64,000 nt of DNA from Nostoc sp. CHAB 5824 (GTDB taxonomy: Bacteria > Cyanobacteriota > Cyanobacteriia > Cyanobacteriales > Nostocaceae): assembly GCF_020829665.1 (NCBI RefSeq), contig NZ_JAIVFT010000009.1, forward strand, positions 189,348 through 253,347, written 5' to 3'. The notes beneath the pieces were generated by a model. The model worked only from the letters and a program-made list of their open reading frames with translations. It had not been told where the DNA came from and did not search any database. Positions 50,753-60,337 of the stretch are shown one piece after another. Position 1 is the stretch's first letter. Every line of letters begins with the position of its first letter. Both the position numbers and the translations under genes were made by a program.

Positions 50753-51886
50753 GTGTCCCAGGAAATCGAAATCTTTGCAGCTGGCACTCACACCAGTTTC
50801 AATGGCGTAACCGTAACGCTTAATGAATCTGACCTTGACGCGATCGCCAATTCCTACAACCCCGACTTATTCGACGCACCAGCTGTTGTGGGACATCCTC
50901 GCGACAACTCCCCAGCTTACGCTTGGGCAGATAGCGTCAAGCGAGTAGGCAGTAAGCTTGTGGCCACCTTCAGAGATTGGGACACAGACTTCCAAGAGGC
51001 GGTTAAGAACAAACGGTATAAAAAGATTTCAGCTAGCTTTTATACTCCCGATTCTCCATCCAACCCCAAGCCAGGGAGCCACTACTTGCGCCATGTGGGC
51101 TTTTTAGGGGGAATGGCTCCATCTGTCAAAGGACTTAAATCCGTTGCCTTTGCTGAAGTTGAGGAAGGAGTGCTGGATTTCTGCTGTGGCATGGGAGGAG
51201 ACAAGGAAATTTTTCGCAATCTGCGGGAGTGGCTAATTGAGCAGTATGGGATGGAGACGAGCGATCGCATTGTCCCTGCCTATTTACTCGCGCTCCCCGA
51301 CGACAACCGTCTTAACTACCTAGAGAGCCGGATCAATGAACTAGAAAACTTTATTAGTAAAACATTTACCGACGACATGGAATCGCGCCTAACAGAAGTC
51401 GGGGAGAAAGTCATGAAACTGCTAGATAAAGCGGAAAGTGCGGTCTTGGGGTCTCCCCAAGAGGAGCAACTTTCCAAGATATACGATTACACGGAGGAAT
51501 CAGAACCAGTGCCATCAGAAGAAAGTATTGAACTGTCAGAACAACTTCAACAAGTACAAGCTGAGTTACGCCAAGCCAAGTTGGACAAGAAAAGGGAAGC
51601 AATCGCTAACTTTGTAGAAGGATTACGCGGCAAAATTCGCCCTGGACAAAAAGCGCCGCTAGTTGAATTCATGATGCACCTGCCAGAAGAAGAGGTGGAG
51701 TTTAGTGAAGGTAAGCCTCAGACCCACACAGCTTGGCTGCAAGGCTTTCTCAAGAATTTGCCTGATTTAGTGAACTTAAGGGAAGTAGTGCGGGATGAGG
51801 AAATTGAGGAATTCTCTGAAGAAGAGAAGCAATCCCGCAGCGCCCACGCGGAAGCAGCCAAAGCCTATGAGAACGCCTGGAAATAA
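50753..51886 (+). CDS. Mu gpI-like prohead protease/scaffold protein
   Basis: 377 residues from a GTG. The N-terminal ~150 residues match Mu-type prohead proteases: EIFAAGTHTSFNGVTVTLNESDLDAIANSYNP, APAVVGHPRDNSPAYAWADSV, KNKRYKKISASFYTP, YLRHVGFLGGMAPSVKGL. The C-terminal part is helical and acidic, as expected of a fused scaffold (LQQVQAELRQAKLDKKREAI). The piece LGSPQEEQLSK (51435-51480) is encoded by a dispersed repeat also found in the 28015 gene. Confidence 0.85.
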   Translation: MSQEIEIFAAGTHTSFNGVTVTLNESDLDAIANSYNPDLFDAPAVVGHPRDNSPAYAWADSVKRVGSKLVATFRDWDTDFQEAVKNKRYKKISASFYTPDSPSNPKPGSHYLRHVGFLGGMAPSVKGLKSVAFAEVEEGVLDFCCGMGGDKEIFRNLREWLIEQYGMETSDRIVPAYLLALPDDNRLNYLESRINELENFISKTFTDDMESRLTEVGEKVMKLLDKAESAVLGSPQEEQLSKIYDYTEESEPVPSEESIELSEQLQQVQAELRQAKLDKKREAIANFVEGLRGKIRPGQKAPLVEFMMHLPEEEVEFSEGKPQTHTAWLQGFLKNLPDLVNLREVVRDEEIEEFSEEEKQSRSAHAEAAKAYENAWK

Positions 51887-51888
51887 CT

Positions 51889-52401
51889 ATGCCAATAACT
51901 AATAATTATTCAGATTTACTTGACGGGCCTTGTCTCTACGAGGGACAACTCGCCACCACAGAATTAGCTATTGTCCGCACGGGTATAAATGCAGATTCTA
52001 CTAATGGCATTCTCACTTTTGGGCGAGCGATCGTTCAAACAACCGGGGATAAAAATGTGATCCTCCCTGTGGATGCCAACAGCATTTTGATGGGAATTGC
52101 GATCGCCGCTGACACCTTTGAGAAGCGATCGGGCTTTAGCATCAACGGTGATGGCGATTTAGGTTATCCCCTCAACTGGCCTGTTTCATACTTAGTGCGG
52201 GGTGTGATTGGGGTGAAAATCCAGCAAAACGTCACCACCGCAAGCGCCGTGTATTGGATTCATACACCGCAAACTGGGCAACGCAAGGGGCAGTTTCGCG
52301 CCGATGCCGACACCAACCGCGCAGTGCTGATACCCAACGCCCGATTCACTAAATCTGGTGTCGCCGGCTCCGTCGTTCCCCTCTCAATTAATTTGGCTTA
52401 G
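51889..52401 (+). CDS. Head decoration/structural cement-like protein
   Basis: 170 residues, starting two bases after the protease stop. It opens NNYSDLLDGPCLYEGQLATT and is beta-rich: FGRAIVQTTGDKNVILPVDA, SILMGIAIAADTFEK, and a small C-terminal TKSGVAGSVVPLSINLA. Position between protease and capsid, length and composition fit a decoration protein. The call is by context more than by motif. Confidence 0.65.
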   Translation: MPITNNYSDLLDGPCLYEGQLATTELAIVRTGINADSTNGILTFGRAIVQTTGDKNVILPVDANSILMGIAIAADTFEKRSGFSINGDGDLGYPLNWPVSYLVRGVIGVKIQQNVTTASAVYWIHTPQTGQRKGQFRADADTNRAVLIPNARFTKSGVAGSVVPLSINLA

Positions 52402-52436
52402 AGCTAATCATTGTCAATTCTTTAATCTAAAATCGT

Positions 52437-53378
52437 ATGACAACAGGCGGAAATTTATTATACCGGGCGCTAGAGCAGAATATGCCCGGAGTCCTTTCAA
52501 GAAGGTATCGCGATCTAGCTTTTGAAAATGGCAAAATTGTACCCACCCAAGCAGACCTAAAAGCAGGTGCATCTGAGGTGGTGCGCGATACCGTAGACGA
52601 AATTGGCGACGCTGATATTATCAGCGATGGCGCTTTCGACATCCCCATTGTGGATGTGTCAGCCGGCGAAGACCGCTACAAAATCTTCATGATAGCAAGT
52701 GCATTTAGCTACACCTTCCAGCAAGAGCGTGCTTACAATTTTGCAGGGACAAAAGCAGAGATTAACAATCGCAAGCAAATGCTGGCGAAGCGCTCCATCG
52801 GCGAAAGGCATCACCGGATTGCGGCATTTGGCGATACACGGTTGAACGTAACTGGCTTTTTGAACAACGCCAGCGTCGCCCTCAACAACTCCAGTTTTGA
52901 TCCCAATACCGCAGCGCCCGACGAACTGGCAGAATTTTTCGTAGACGAATTACAGGCAGCACACAGGGCATCAAATAATGTCGAGATGCCGATGGATACA
53001 CTCATTAGCACAGGTTTCTACTTCAAGCTAGTGAAAACCCGGATGCCAGACTCTTCTGTAAGTGTGCTGACTTACATCCAGCAGGCTTTATCCGATGAAG
53101 ATGTGAAATTCAACATTGTTAAATGCCAAGAGTGTGACTCTGCCATGCTCGAAAGCAACGGCGCACAGGCAGGCGGGACAAACAAAGACCTGATAACTCT
53201 CTACACCAAAGACCCAGAGGTGGTTGAGCGTCATATTGAGATGGTTCAATTGATGCCCCAGGAATGGGTAACAGTCCGTGATGGTCGCAAGGTTTACCCG
53301 ATGTTTAGTTCAACTACGCAGACAATAATAAATTATTCTGGTGCTTTCCGTTACATCAAAGTTCCGAAAGTGAACTAA
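52437..53378 (+). CDS. Major capsid protein (DUF2184-like)
   Basis: 313 residues. AFDIPIVDVSAGEDRYKIFM, AFSYTFQQERAYNF, INNRKQMLAKRSIGERHHRIAAFGD and TLISTGFYFKLVKTR fit the DUF2184 type of HK97-fold capsid proteins found with Mu-like head genes. The product ends TQTIINYSGAFRYIKVPKVN. Forms the icosahedral shell after cleavage of the scaffold. The following gap (53379-53463) contains AGTCAAA short repeats. Confidence 0.8.
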   Translation: MTTGGNLLYRALEQNMPGVLSRRYRDLAFENGKIVPTQADLKAGASEVVRDTVDEIGDADIISDGAFDIPIVDVSAGEDRYKIFMIASAFSYTFQQERAYNFAGTKAEINNRKQMLAKRSIGERHHRIAAFGDTRLNVTGFLNNASVALNNSSFDPNTAAPDELAEFFVDELQAAHRASNNVEMPMDTLISTGFYFKLVKTRMPDSSVSVLTYIQQALSDEDVKFNIVKCQECDSAMLESNGAQAGGTNKDLITLYTKDPEVVERHIEMVQLMPQEWVTVRDGRKVYPMFSSTTQTIINYSGAFRYIKVPKVN

Positions 53379-53463
53379 GTAAAAAGCCAACTAGAAAGTA
53401 GTTATTAGAGTTGTTGACTGTTGTTATGAGTCAACAGTCAAAAGTCAAAAGTCAAATACAACA

Positions 53464-53841
53464 ATGGCAACAATTATCCTTAGACCAGAAAAATCCTTCC
53501 CGCCACGCAGCGGATCGGTTTGCTTTGACACCCTCACCCTCAAACCCGGCAGCAATTTGAACGTGTCGGATGAGACGGTGGAGAGACTGCGATCGCACCC
53601 CGACTTCTCCCAGTACGAGCGCTGGGGAGCAATTGAGATTATTTCTCCCAAAGCGGAGATTAACCCGAACGCACCCCAGCCTTCGGAACTTTCAACCATG
53701 AACGTGGATGAGGCAGAAAAGGTAATTGAAAGCTGCCCTGATATCGCCAAGCTCGAAGGGTGGCTGGTAAACGAATCTCGCGTCACCGTCCGTCGTGCCA
53801 TCAACCGCCGCATCACAGCAATCAAAGGAGGTAATGAATAG
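53464..53841 (+). CDS. Hypothetical virion-region protein
   Basis: 125 residues (IILRPEKSFPPRSGSVCFDT..SDETVERLRSHPDFSQYERW). The helical second half (MNVDEAEKVIESCPDIAKLEGWLVNESRVTVRRAINRRI) looks like a short HeH/SAP-type module. Its position after the capsid gene suggests a head-tail connector-related role. The stop overlaps the GTG of the next gene. Confidence 0.55.
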   Translation: MATIILRPEKSFPPRSGSVCFDTLTLKPGSNLNVSDETVERLRSHPDFSQYERWGAIEIISPKAEINPNAPQPSELSTMNVDEAEKVIESCPDIAKLEGWLVNESRVTVRRAINRRITAIKGGNE

Positions 53842-54272
53842 TGGCTGTCAAGCAAAAAATCGGTGTTGAAATTCTCAACGCCAACATCAACCTCACACAC
53901 AATTTATCAGTTCAGTGCCCCATCAATTCACTTTGCGTTGACCAGCCCTTCTTTGTTGCTGATGGTGCTTATCTAGTGACTGGAATTTCCTATGTACACT
54001 CGACTGCGGGTAGTGACGGCTCTGCTGTGAATTTGCAAATTACCAAAGATACTGGCACTGCTGCTCCTGGCGCTGGAACTGATTTGCTCACCAACAACAC
54101 CAATGCCGGGTTTGACTGCAAAGGCACTGCCAACACAGTACAAACTGGGGCGCTTGTCGCAACTGAAGCTACTCGGACTTTAGCTAGTGGCGATCGCTTG
54201 TCATTGGATTTTGCAGGTACGGTTACAGCCCTTGCTGGGGTAGTGGTTACGGTGTCTTTGAGAAGAGTTTAG
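53841..54272 (+). CDS. Hypothetical structural protein
   Basis: 143 residues from a GTG that overlaps the previous TAG. Beta-rich and Thr/Gly-rich (FVADGAYLVTGISYVHSTAG; NLQITKDTGTAAPGAGTDLL), typical of small virion surface proteins. Not recognised as a named family. Confidence 0.55.
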   Translation: MAVKQKIGVEILNANINLTHNLSVQCPINSLCVDQPFFVADGAYLVTGISYVHSTAGSDGSAVNLQITKDTGTAAPGAGTDLLTNNTNAGFDCKGTANTVQTGALVATEATRTLASGDRLSLDFAGTVTALAGVVVTVSLRRV

Positions 54273-54274
54273 GA

Positions 54275-54384
54275 AAAAGGTTAAAGGGTAAAGGGTAAGG
54301 GAATAAGAGGATTGTCCAAACCTTTCCCCCTTACCCCTTCCCCTTTTCCCAATATCTAATCCCCAATCCCCAATCCCTAACCCA
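54275..54384. repeat. Heptamer-type short repeats
   Basis: TAAAGGG and AATCCCC units are repeated several times in this gap. They resemble the tandem heptamers typical of heterocystous cyanobacterial chromosomes, so the element is long adapted to this host. Confidence 0.75.
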
Positions 54385-54822
54385 ATGTACGCTACCGCCG
54401 CCGACATGACTGCCGCTTTTAGCGAGCAGGAAATACTTGAACTCAGCAACATCGATTACCCCGATAACACCACCATCAACGAAGATGTGGTGAATCGGGC
54501 GATCGAGGATGCCCAAGCGCAACTTGATTCCTATCTGGCGGTGCGCTACAAAGTGCCAATAGTCACTGTGCCAACTGTGCTTCGCAACTACACTTGCGAC
54601 GTAGCACGGTACATCCTAGACAAAGATAAGCCCAGAGAGGAAGTTTCCAGGCGGCGGGACTTGGTTTTTTATTATCTCAAAGACTTGGCGGCTGGCAAAG
54701 CTTCTCTGCCAGGCATCGTCGATGGCACCGATGGCAGTACAACTGATGCCGGTTCTGGTGATGTGGTGTTGTTTAAATCGCCGGGAAGGACATGGACGCT
54801 TGATTCCCTGAAGGATTGGTAA
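54385..54822 (+). CDS. DUF1320 (Mu gp36-like) protein
   Basis: 145 residues. MYATAADMTAAFSEQEILEL, VNRAIEDAQAQLDSYLAVRY and VPTVLRNYTCDVARYIL fit the gp36 family, a small head-tail joining protein of Mu-like phages. Its stop overlaps the ATG of the gp37-like gene (TAATG). Confidence 0.82.
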   Translation: MYATAADMTAAFSEQEILELSNIDYPDNTTINEDVVNRAIEDAQAQLDSYLAVRYKVPIVTVPTVLRNYTCDVARYILDKDKPREEVSRRRDLVFYYLKDLAAGKASLPGIVDGTDGSTTDAGSGDVVLFKSPGRTWTLDSLKDW

Positions 54823-55457
54823 TGCTAGCAGAAGCTGAAGCCGCCATAGTAAAAAGAGTTGAGGCAATCCTTGCGCCTTTTGAAGTCAGTATCGCTCCCT
54901 TTCCCGGTGACAGTGATGCTCAGACCAAGCCAGGGAGAAAAGGACAAATATTCATTGGCTACAAGCGATCGCGCTTTCGCCCGACTTCTTTCCAGCCAAT
55001 GACTTGCGAAATCATTGCCGAATTTGAATTATCGCTGCAACTTAGGGACTTGCGTACCCACAGAGGTGCTTACCCGTTACTGGATACAGTGCGGTATGCC
55101 GTAACTGGTTTGATTCCTCTCAAGGGGCCACTTTCCAAGTGCTACCCAGTACAAGAAGGATTCGTAAAAACTGAGGACGGCATCTGGTATTACGCCCTGG
55201 TAGTTGCTGTAGCAATGATGCAAATCGAGGGACAACAGCCTTACACTGCCGCTGATATCGATTACCTAGAGCGCGATCCAGCTTTAGGAGTGCGACCTTA
55301 TAACGCCACTCAAATTCAAGTTGCGGTGAGGCGATCACGCGTGGATGAATTACCCGACAACGTGGTGGATCGCACTTTCACGGTGATAGAAACTGTACCG
55401 ACAGGCTTGATGGACTTTTCGAGTACAGAAGCTGGTCAATATATCGAAATATTATGA
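54822..55457 (+). CDS. Mu gp37-like protein
   Basis: 211 residues from the ATG at 54822. EAEAAIVKRVEAILAPFEVS, GQIFIGYKRSRFRPTS and FELSLQLRDLRTHRGAYPLLDTVRYAVTGLIPL resemble the gp37 family that follows gp36 in Mu. It probably helps to join head and tail. Overlaps the next gene by 4 bp (ATGA). Confidence 0.75.
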   Translation: MLAEAEAAIVKRVEAILAPFEVSIAPFPGDSDAQTKPGRKGQIFIGYKRSRFRPTSFQPMTCEIIAEFELSLQLRDLRTHRGAYPLLDTVRYAVTGLIPLKGPLSKCYPVQEGFVKTEDGIWYYALVVAVAMMQIEGQQPYTAADIDYLERDPALGVRPYNATQIQVAVRRSRVDELPDNVVDRTFTVIETVPTGLMDFSSTEAGQYIEIL

Positions 55458-56947
55458 CTCTTAAGATTAAAGATGCTGATGGAGCTACTAAGCACGTTGC
55501 AACTACGGGTACGGGAACGGCTGACGACCCATTAAAGACGCAGCAAAGCATTACTGGAGCGGTAGAGGTAACAGCGATAAGTCAACCTTTGCCGTATGGT
55601 GAAAACAACATTGGCAAAGTAGAAGTTATTGCAATGCCGCCTATCACTGTAGGCGACATTACTATAGATGATGTGACAATCTCCGAAGCTCTGCCTGCTG
55701 GCGAAAACAATATAGGCGATGTTGATATTGCTAGCTTTCCATCTTCGATGGTGAATGGTGATCGCTTGAAGGTGGATACACCAGACATCCGGGATTTGTC
55801 GAGTGAAAGTGATTCAGTTTCTGCCGTGCAGTCTGGGACGTGGAACGTTGGAGTCAGCAATTTTCCTACAAGCTTTCAGGTTAGCAACTTCCCGGCTACG
55901 CAAACAATTGCAGGTAGTGTTAGTGTTTCCAACTTTCCTACCGGTTTTCAAGTTAGTAACTTTCCTTCTGGCTTTCAAGTTACCAACTTTCCTGCTACAC
56001 AAACAGTAGCGGGTAGCGTTACTGTTTCTAACTTCCCCGCCAGCTTTCAGGTCAGCAACTTTCCAACAAGTTTTCAGGTTAGTAACCTACCTGCCACGCA
56101 AACAATCGCAGGTAGTGTTGGTGTTTCTAATTTTCCAACAAGCTTTCAAGTCAGCAACTTTCCTGCTACACAAACAATCGCAGGAACTGTCGATCTAGGG
56201 ACAACAGGGAACCTGGCGATAAGCAGCGATGTTCAAGCGGTGCGTGATCGCCTGCCTGTTACTCTTGGAACAAAAACAGCCGCTAACTCATTGCCTGTAA
56301 CCCTGTCATCAGACGGGGCTTTCTCAACCAATTTTGGATCTACTTCTGATAGTGCTGCCACAACAGATACAGCAAGCTTTAGTTTAATTGCCCTATTCAA
56401 AAGATTGCTGAGTGTGACCTTAGCTAAGGGTCAAGCGGTGATGGCAAGCTCTATATCGGTGGCGATTGCTTCCAACCAGACCGCCATTCCTGTAAGCACT
56501 GGTGGGTTACAAGAAGGGACAGACATCACTGGTGCTTCCATACCATCTGGGGGCACAAGTGGCAGAGGTTGGCTTTCTGCAATCTGGAAGCTTTTAAGCG
56601 ATCGCCTGATGCCTGCGGGTACTTTCACGCCCTACTTGGGCACAAGTACTGGAGCTTATTTGAAAACTAGCGCTGGCAACATTTACGCAATTACTTGCAC
56701 AAACTTAAATTCAACAGTTCGATATTTTCAAGTTTTTAATCAGGTTACTGCGCCTTCTTTAAATGATGTACCAGTAGTTTCTTTTCCTGTTTTTGCTTCT
56801 GGCGGACTATTGGTAATTGGGCAAGATTTGATCGGCGGAGGTGGGATATCGCTTTCAGTTGGCATTAGCTGGGGTATTTCTACCACTGCCTTGACTTATA
56901 CATCTGCAACTGCAAACGAAACCATTGCAACTGTGAGGTGGGCGTAA
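55454..56947 (+). CDS. Repetitive tail-fibre-like protein
   Basis: 497 residues. Residues ~130-250 are built from repeats of FPTSFQVSNFPATQTIAG(S/T)V and its half FPxxFQVSNFP, which would form a beta-spiral or fibrous shaft. The C-terminal ~200 residues are globular (TSAGNIYAITCTNLNSTVRYFQVFNQVTAPS). Such proteins occur in cyanobacterial phages. The DNA repeats also offer room for recombination. Position upstream of the sheath is unlike Mu, where fibres come last. Confidence 0.65.
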   Translation: MTLKIKDADGATKHVATTGTGTADDPLKTQQSITGAVEVTAISQPLPYGENNIGKVEVIAMPPITVGDITIDDVTISEALPAGENNIGDVDIASFPSSMVNGDRLKVDTPDIRDLSSESDSVSAVQSGTWNVGVSNFPTSFQVSNFPATQTIAGSVSVSNFPTGFQVSNFPSGFQVTNFPATQTVAGSVTVSNFPASFQVSNFPTSFQVSNLPATQTIAGSVGVSNFPTSFQVSNFPATQTIAGTVDLGTTGNLAISSDVQAVRDRLPVTLGTKTAANSLPVTLSSDGAFSTNFGSTSDSAATTDTASFSLIALFKRLLSVTLAKGQAVMASSISVAIASNQTAIPVSTGGLQEGTDITGASIPSGGTSGRGWLSAIWKLLSDRLMPAGTFTPYLGTSTGAYLKTSAGNIYAITCTNLNSTVRYFQVFNQVTAPSLNDVPVVSFPVFASGGLLVIGQDLIGGGGISLSVGISWGISTTALTYTSATANETIATVRWA

Positions 56948-57783
56948 TGAGTGGGAGTTTTGCACCACCTAGCGCTGCTGGGTATCAAGTTTTTACAAGT
57001 TCTGGAACCTGGACAAAACCAGCTAATGCGACCGTTGTTTACGCACAAGAATGGGGCGGCGGCGGCGCTGGACGGGGAGGCGGAAATACTACGACAAAGG
57101 GTATAGCCGGGAGTGGAGCTAGTTTTAAAGAGGGCATTTTCCTTGCATCTGCATTGCCTAGTTCAGTTGCGATCACTGTAGGAACAGGCGGAGTTGGAGG
57201 ATTAGGCGCTAGTGGCACTACGGGAGGAGCGGGAACTAATGGAGGCAACTCTTCGTTTGGCAGCTTTTTAACGGCGTATGGCGGCGGCTCTCCTACATCT
57301 GCTAGTACTGGAGCAGCAGGTGCTTCTTCAATGGCTGCATCAACTGGTGCAAGCACAGCGATAAATCCAGACAGTAGTGCGGCGACAACTACAGCAGTGC
57401 AAGGCTTTTACAATGGGGCATCATCCCCATCTGGAGCCAGTAATCCAGGCGGTGGCAGTACTTATGGAGGATGTTCGGGTGGCACTGGTGCTGCTAGTAC
57501 AACAACAGCAGGTGGAGATGGCGGATCGCCAGGCGCACTTACTGGCGGCGGTGGTACAGGTGGCACTGCTGGAACCCCTGGTGGCAATGGCGGCAATGGT
57601 GCTGATTCTACTACTGGCGCTGGTTCTGGAGGCGGTGGAGGCGGCGGTTCTCCAACTATAGGTGGCAATGGTGGCAATGGCGGTGCTCCCGGTGGGGGTG
57701 GCGGTGGAGGCGGGATTGGCACTACAACAGGTGGGAGCGGCGGTAATGGCGGTCGTGGTGAAGTTCGGATTTGGTGGTGGTAA
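56947..57783 (+). CDS. Glycine-rich tail-associated protein
   Basis: 278 residues from the ATG at 56947 (TAATG overlap). A short start (YQVFTSSGTWTKPANATVVYAQEWGGGG) is the sequence found in many glycine-rich phage tip proteins. The remainder is a Gly/Ser/Asn-rich region (GGNGGNGADSTTGAGSGGGG) likely to fold as a polyglycine-helix bundle, as in some adhesins. It would be a receptor-binding tip for the fibre encoded before it. Confidence 0.7.
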   Translation: MSGSFAPPSAAGYQVFTSSGTWTKPANATVVYAQEWGGGGAGRGGGNTTTKGIAGSGASFKEGIFLASALPSSVAITVGTGGVGGLGASGTTGGAGTNGGNSSFGSFLTAYGGGSPTSASTGAAGASSMAASTGASTAINPDSSAATTTAVQGFYNGASSPSGASNPGGGSTYGGCSGGTGAASTTTAGGDGGSPGALTGGGGTGGTAGTPGGNGGNGADSTTGAGSGGGGGGGSPTIGGNGGNGGAPGGGGGGGGIGTTTGGSGGNGGRGEVRIWWW

Positions 57784-57785
57784 AT

Positions 57786-58277
57786 ATGACTCAGTATGCA
57801 CTTGTAATCGAAGAAACTTCGATAGTTTATGGGGTGATCGAACTAGACGACCCAGAAAATTACGATCCAACGCCTTATCTATTGATTGAAATCCTACCAA
57901 ATGTTGTGGTCGGGCCAGGATTTTCCTGGGACGGAACAAACTTTTTTCCCCCACCCGTTCCCACACCTGATCCTGTTTGGTGGGAATTTGTCAGAAATAT
58001 CTCGCTAGACGATGGGTATTGGATAATAACTCAAGCAACCTCAGACCAACAGTCTCTGTTTCAATTGAAAGCTGTTATCCTGCTTTCTTTGGGTCAATTT
58101 GGCACTATAAATACAGAAGACTACCCCGTAATTCAAGAATTGTGGAATGCCGTAGTTGATGGACTTGCCATATCACCGACAATTCAACAAATTGATGGGC
58201 TGAATGCGATCGCGGGATCTGCTTATATGACCTTTACTTTTGATCAAGACTGCAAGATAGTCCCGAATGAAACCTAA
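57786..58277 (+). CDS. Hypothetical tail-associated protein
   Basis: 163 residues from the ATG at 57786, three bases after the glycine-rich gene stop. N-terminal MTQYALVIEETSIVYGVIELD and FFPPPVPTPDPVWWEFVRNI look like a short fibre or chaperone protein; a helical end follows. Position suggests assistance to the fibre proteins. Family not recognised. Confidence 0.55.
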   Translation: MTQYALVIEETSIVYGVIELDDPENYDPTPYLLIEILPNVVVGPGFSWDGTNFFPPPVPTPDPVWWEFVRNISLDDGYWIITQATSDQQSLFQLKAVILLSLGQFGTINTEDYPVIQELWNAVVDGLAISPTIQQIDGLNAIAGSAYMTFTFDQDCKIVPNET

Positions 58278-58310
58278 AGGGAACCCTAGCGGCAGTTATC
58301 GTAACTGCTC

Positions 58311-59786
58311 ATGCCTCAAACGCTCAACATAAATCAACTAACAGCGCCCGGTGTGTATGTATATGAGGATACAGCAGGAATAATTCCTGCGGATATTGCC
58401 TCATTCAACCGCGCCTATGTCGTTGGTACGGGAACAGCCGGAGCCTACAATACACCCACGCAAGTCACCAGTGCTGATGATTTTGTTACCAAGTTTGGGG
58501 CTTCCCCAAGCCTAAACTCGGTAAAACTATTTTTTAATAATATTTCTAACGGCATCCTTTTCTTCGTCCGCGCTGCTGCAAAGCAAGTCGCCACGGTGAC
58601 GGTAGGCACGCCAATTGAAGGCACTTACTCCCACACAATTAATGGCACTGCTATTAGTTTCACCGCAGATTCAACTCCCACCAACCAAGAGATTGTAGAC
58701 GGGTTGATTGGGGCAACTAACAGTAACGGCACAGTCGCCGCTCTGGTGACAGCTTCTGATGATGGCACAGGAAACAGCACTTTCATCATTACATCAGATA
58801 CTGTAGGCACAAGTTTTACAGTCACGAACACGCAAGCCCCGGTAGGATCGACCCTTTCAGTGACGGTTAACACCTATCCTGGACTAGCTGACGATTACGT
58901 TTACGCCATCCAGAACTCCTTTGACCCCGACCTGCACGAGCAAGGGATTTTAATTTGCCCAGAAGCCTTCTCAGGACTAACAAATCAAAGCGATCGCACC
59001 TCAGTCGCCACGGCAATGGAAAACCTGTGTGCATCTGAAGGCTTTGATTGGGCAACTTTTGCCGATTCTGGGCCCCACGCCACTATCAATACCCCAGCAC
59101 TGGCACAAACAGAATCCGCCAACTACACCACTGCACGCGGACACTTGGCTTACTTCTTTCCCTACGTTGTGGACTTAAACGACAATGTAGTTCCGCCCAG
59201 CGCAGGCGTGGCTGCGATCGCACTTCGCCGTTACCGTACCGAAGGATTCCAGCAACCGCCGGCAGGTACAAAATACCCGATGCGCGGCGTGAAAGATGTA
59301 GCGGTGATTGTGAAGAAAGCAGAGCAAGCGGTAGTAAATCCCAATGGTGTTAACTGCATTCGCAATCTGCCAGGGCATGGAGTTGTAGTTTACGGCTCTC
59401 GCACTCGCTCTAGTTCGCCCTATTACAGGTTTGTCAACACTCGGATTATTTTCTCGGTTTTCAACCGCTCTATTCAACAAACTCTAGACAATGGCGGCGT
59501 GATATTCAGCGCAGCAGACGGACAGGGCGTTTTATTCACTCGCGTTCGAGAAGCAATTGAAGCGATTTGCTACCGCTTTTGGGAGGGTGGGGCTTTCTTT
59601 GGTGCAACGCCTGGGGATGCTTTTTTAGTGAGATGCGACAGAAGCATAAATCCTGCCATCGATTTAGAATCAGGAATTTTTAGGGCTGAGGCTTATGCAG
59701 CTCCTTCCCCCACCTTAGAACGAGGGCTAATCGGCTCCTACCGCGTACCAATCGACCAAGTAAAACAAGCAGCAGGAGCAGCGTAA
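58311..59786 (+). CDS. Contractile tail sheath protein (Mu gpL-like)
   Basis: 491 residues. The start TAPGVYVYEDTAGIIPADIASFNRAYVVGT is the sheath N-terminal signature. An inserted domain occupies ~95-190. The C-terminal domain shows CIRNLPGHGVVVYGSRTR, YRFVNTRIIFSVFNRSIQQTL and FLVRCDRSINPAIDLESGIF, as in other myophage and contractile-injection sheaths. This establishes a contractile tail. AGGGAACCCTAGC lies 21 bp upstream of the start. Confidence 0.9.
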   Translation: MPQTLNINQLTAPGVYVYEDTAGIIPADIASFNRAYVVGTGTAGAYNTPTQVTSADDFVTKFGASPSLNSVKLFFNNISNGILFFVRAAAKQVATVTVGTPIEGTYSHTINGTAISFTADSTPTNQEIVDGLIGATNSNGTVAALVTASDDGTGNSTFIITSDTVGTSFTVTNTQAPVGSTLSVTVNTYPGLADDYVYAIQNSFDPDLHEQGILICPEAFSGLTNQSDRTSVATAMENLCASEGFDWATFADSGPHATINTPALAQTESANYTTARGHLAYFFPYVVDLNDNVVPPSAGVAAIALRRYRTEGFQQPPAGTKYPMRGVKDVAVIVKKAEQAVVNPNGVNCIRNLPGHGVVVYGSRTRSSSPYYRFVNTRIIFSVFNRSIQQTLDNGGVIFSAADGQGVLFTRVREAIEAICYRFWEGGAFFGATPGDAFLVRCDRSINPAIDLESGIFRAEAYAAPSPTLERGLIGSYRVPIDQVKQAAGAA

Positions 59787-59899
59787 TGAGTGCTGAGTTC
59801 CGAGTGCTGAGTGCTGAGTAAAGACTCCACTTACCACTCACAATTCAGCACTTACTAACTTACTCACAACTCAGGACTCATTACTCAGCACTTAAATAT
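59787..59899. repeat. Dense GTGCTGAGT direct and inverted repeats
   Basis: GTGCTGAGT units occur at the left side and the inverse ACTCAGCAC at the right, leaving a possible long hairpin between the sheath and tube genes. It may adjust the high expression of the two genes; no gene lies here. Confidence 0.75.
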
Positions 59900-60337
59900 A
59901 TGGGAGCAACGACAAATCCAATTACCCAGCAACAATATCTCGTTACTATCAAGGGCATTGATAGTTACTGGGAGAAGTTTTCAGGGATTAAGGATAAAGC
60001 AGACACCACTGATTACAGTGATGGTTTGAGCAATCGCAAGTACAAACTAGTGGGCCCGCGAGAACTAGATGAATTTGATTTAGAAAAAGCTTTTGACCCT
60101 GTGGCAGATAAGCCCATCATTGATTTTTGGCGCAATTACTGCGACGGAAACAAGGAATCAATTACTGTTTCCATCACCCCCGTGACGTATTGCCCAGAAG
60201 TAGAGCCAATTGGCCCTAGCGTGATAATTTATGGTGTTCGCCCAACGGGTCTTGAGAATTTTGAAGTGGACAAAAAGAGCAACGATATTGCGATGCTCAA
60301 ACTAACTTGTATCGGCGATGATTGGGAGTATAGTTAA
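59900..60337 (+). CDS. Tail tube protein
   Basis: 145 residues. YLVTIKGIDSYWEKFSGIKD, YSDGLSNRKYKLVGPRELDEFDLEKAFDP and a beta-rich remainder fit a small tail tube protein, the usual gene after the sheath. The size matches. Stop overlaps the next start (TAATG). Confidence 0.8.
   Translation: MGATTNPITQQQYLVTIKGIDSYWEKFSGIKDKADTTDYSDGLSNRKYKLVGPRELDEFDLEKAFDPVADKPIIDFWRNYCDGNKESITVSITPVTYCPEVEPIGPSVIIYGVRPTGLENFEVDKKSNDIAMLKLTCIGDDWEYS

Noticed and set aside
57421..57966. Antisense ORFs over the glycine-rich gene
   Set aside because: Pro/Ala/Thr/Ser-rich shadows of the GGC/GGT codons on the plus strand.
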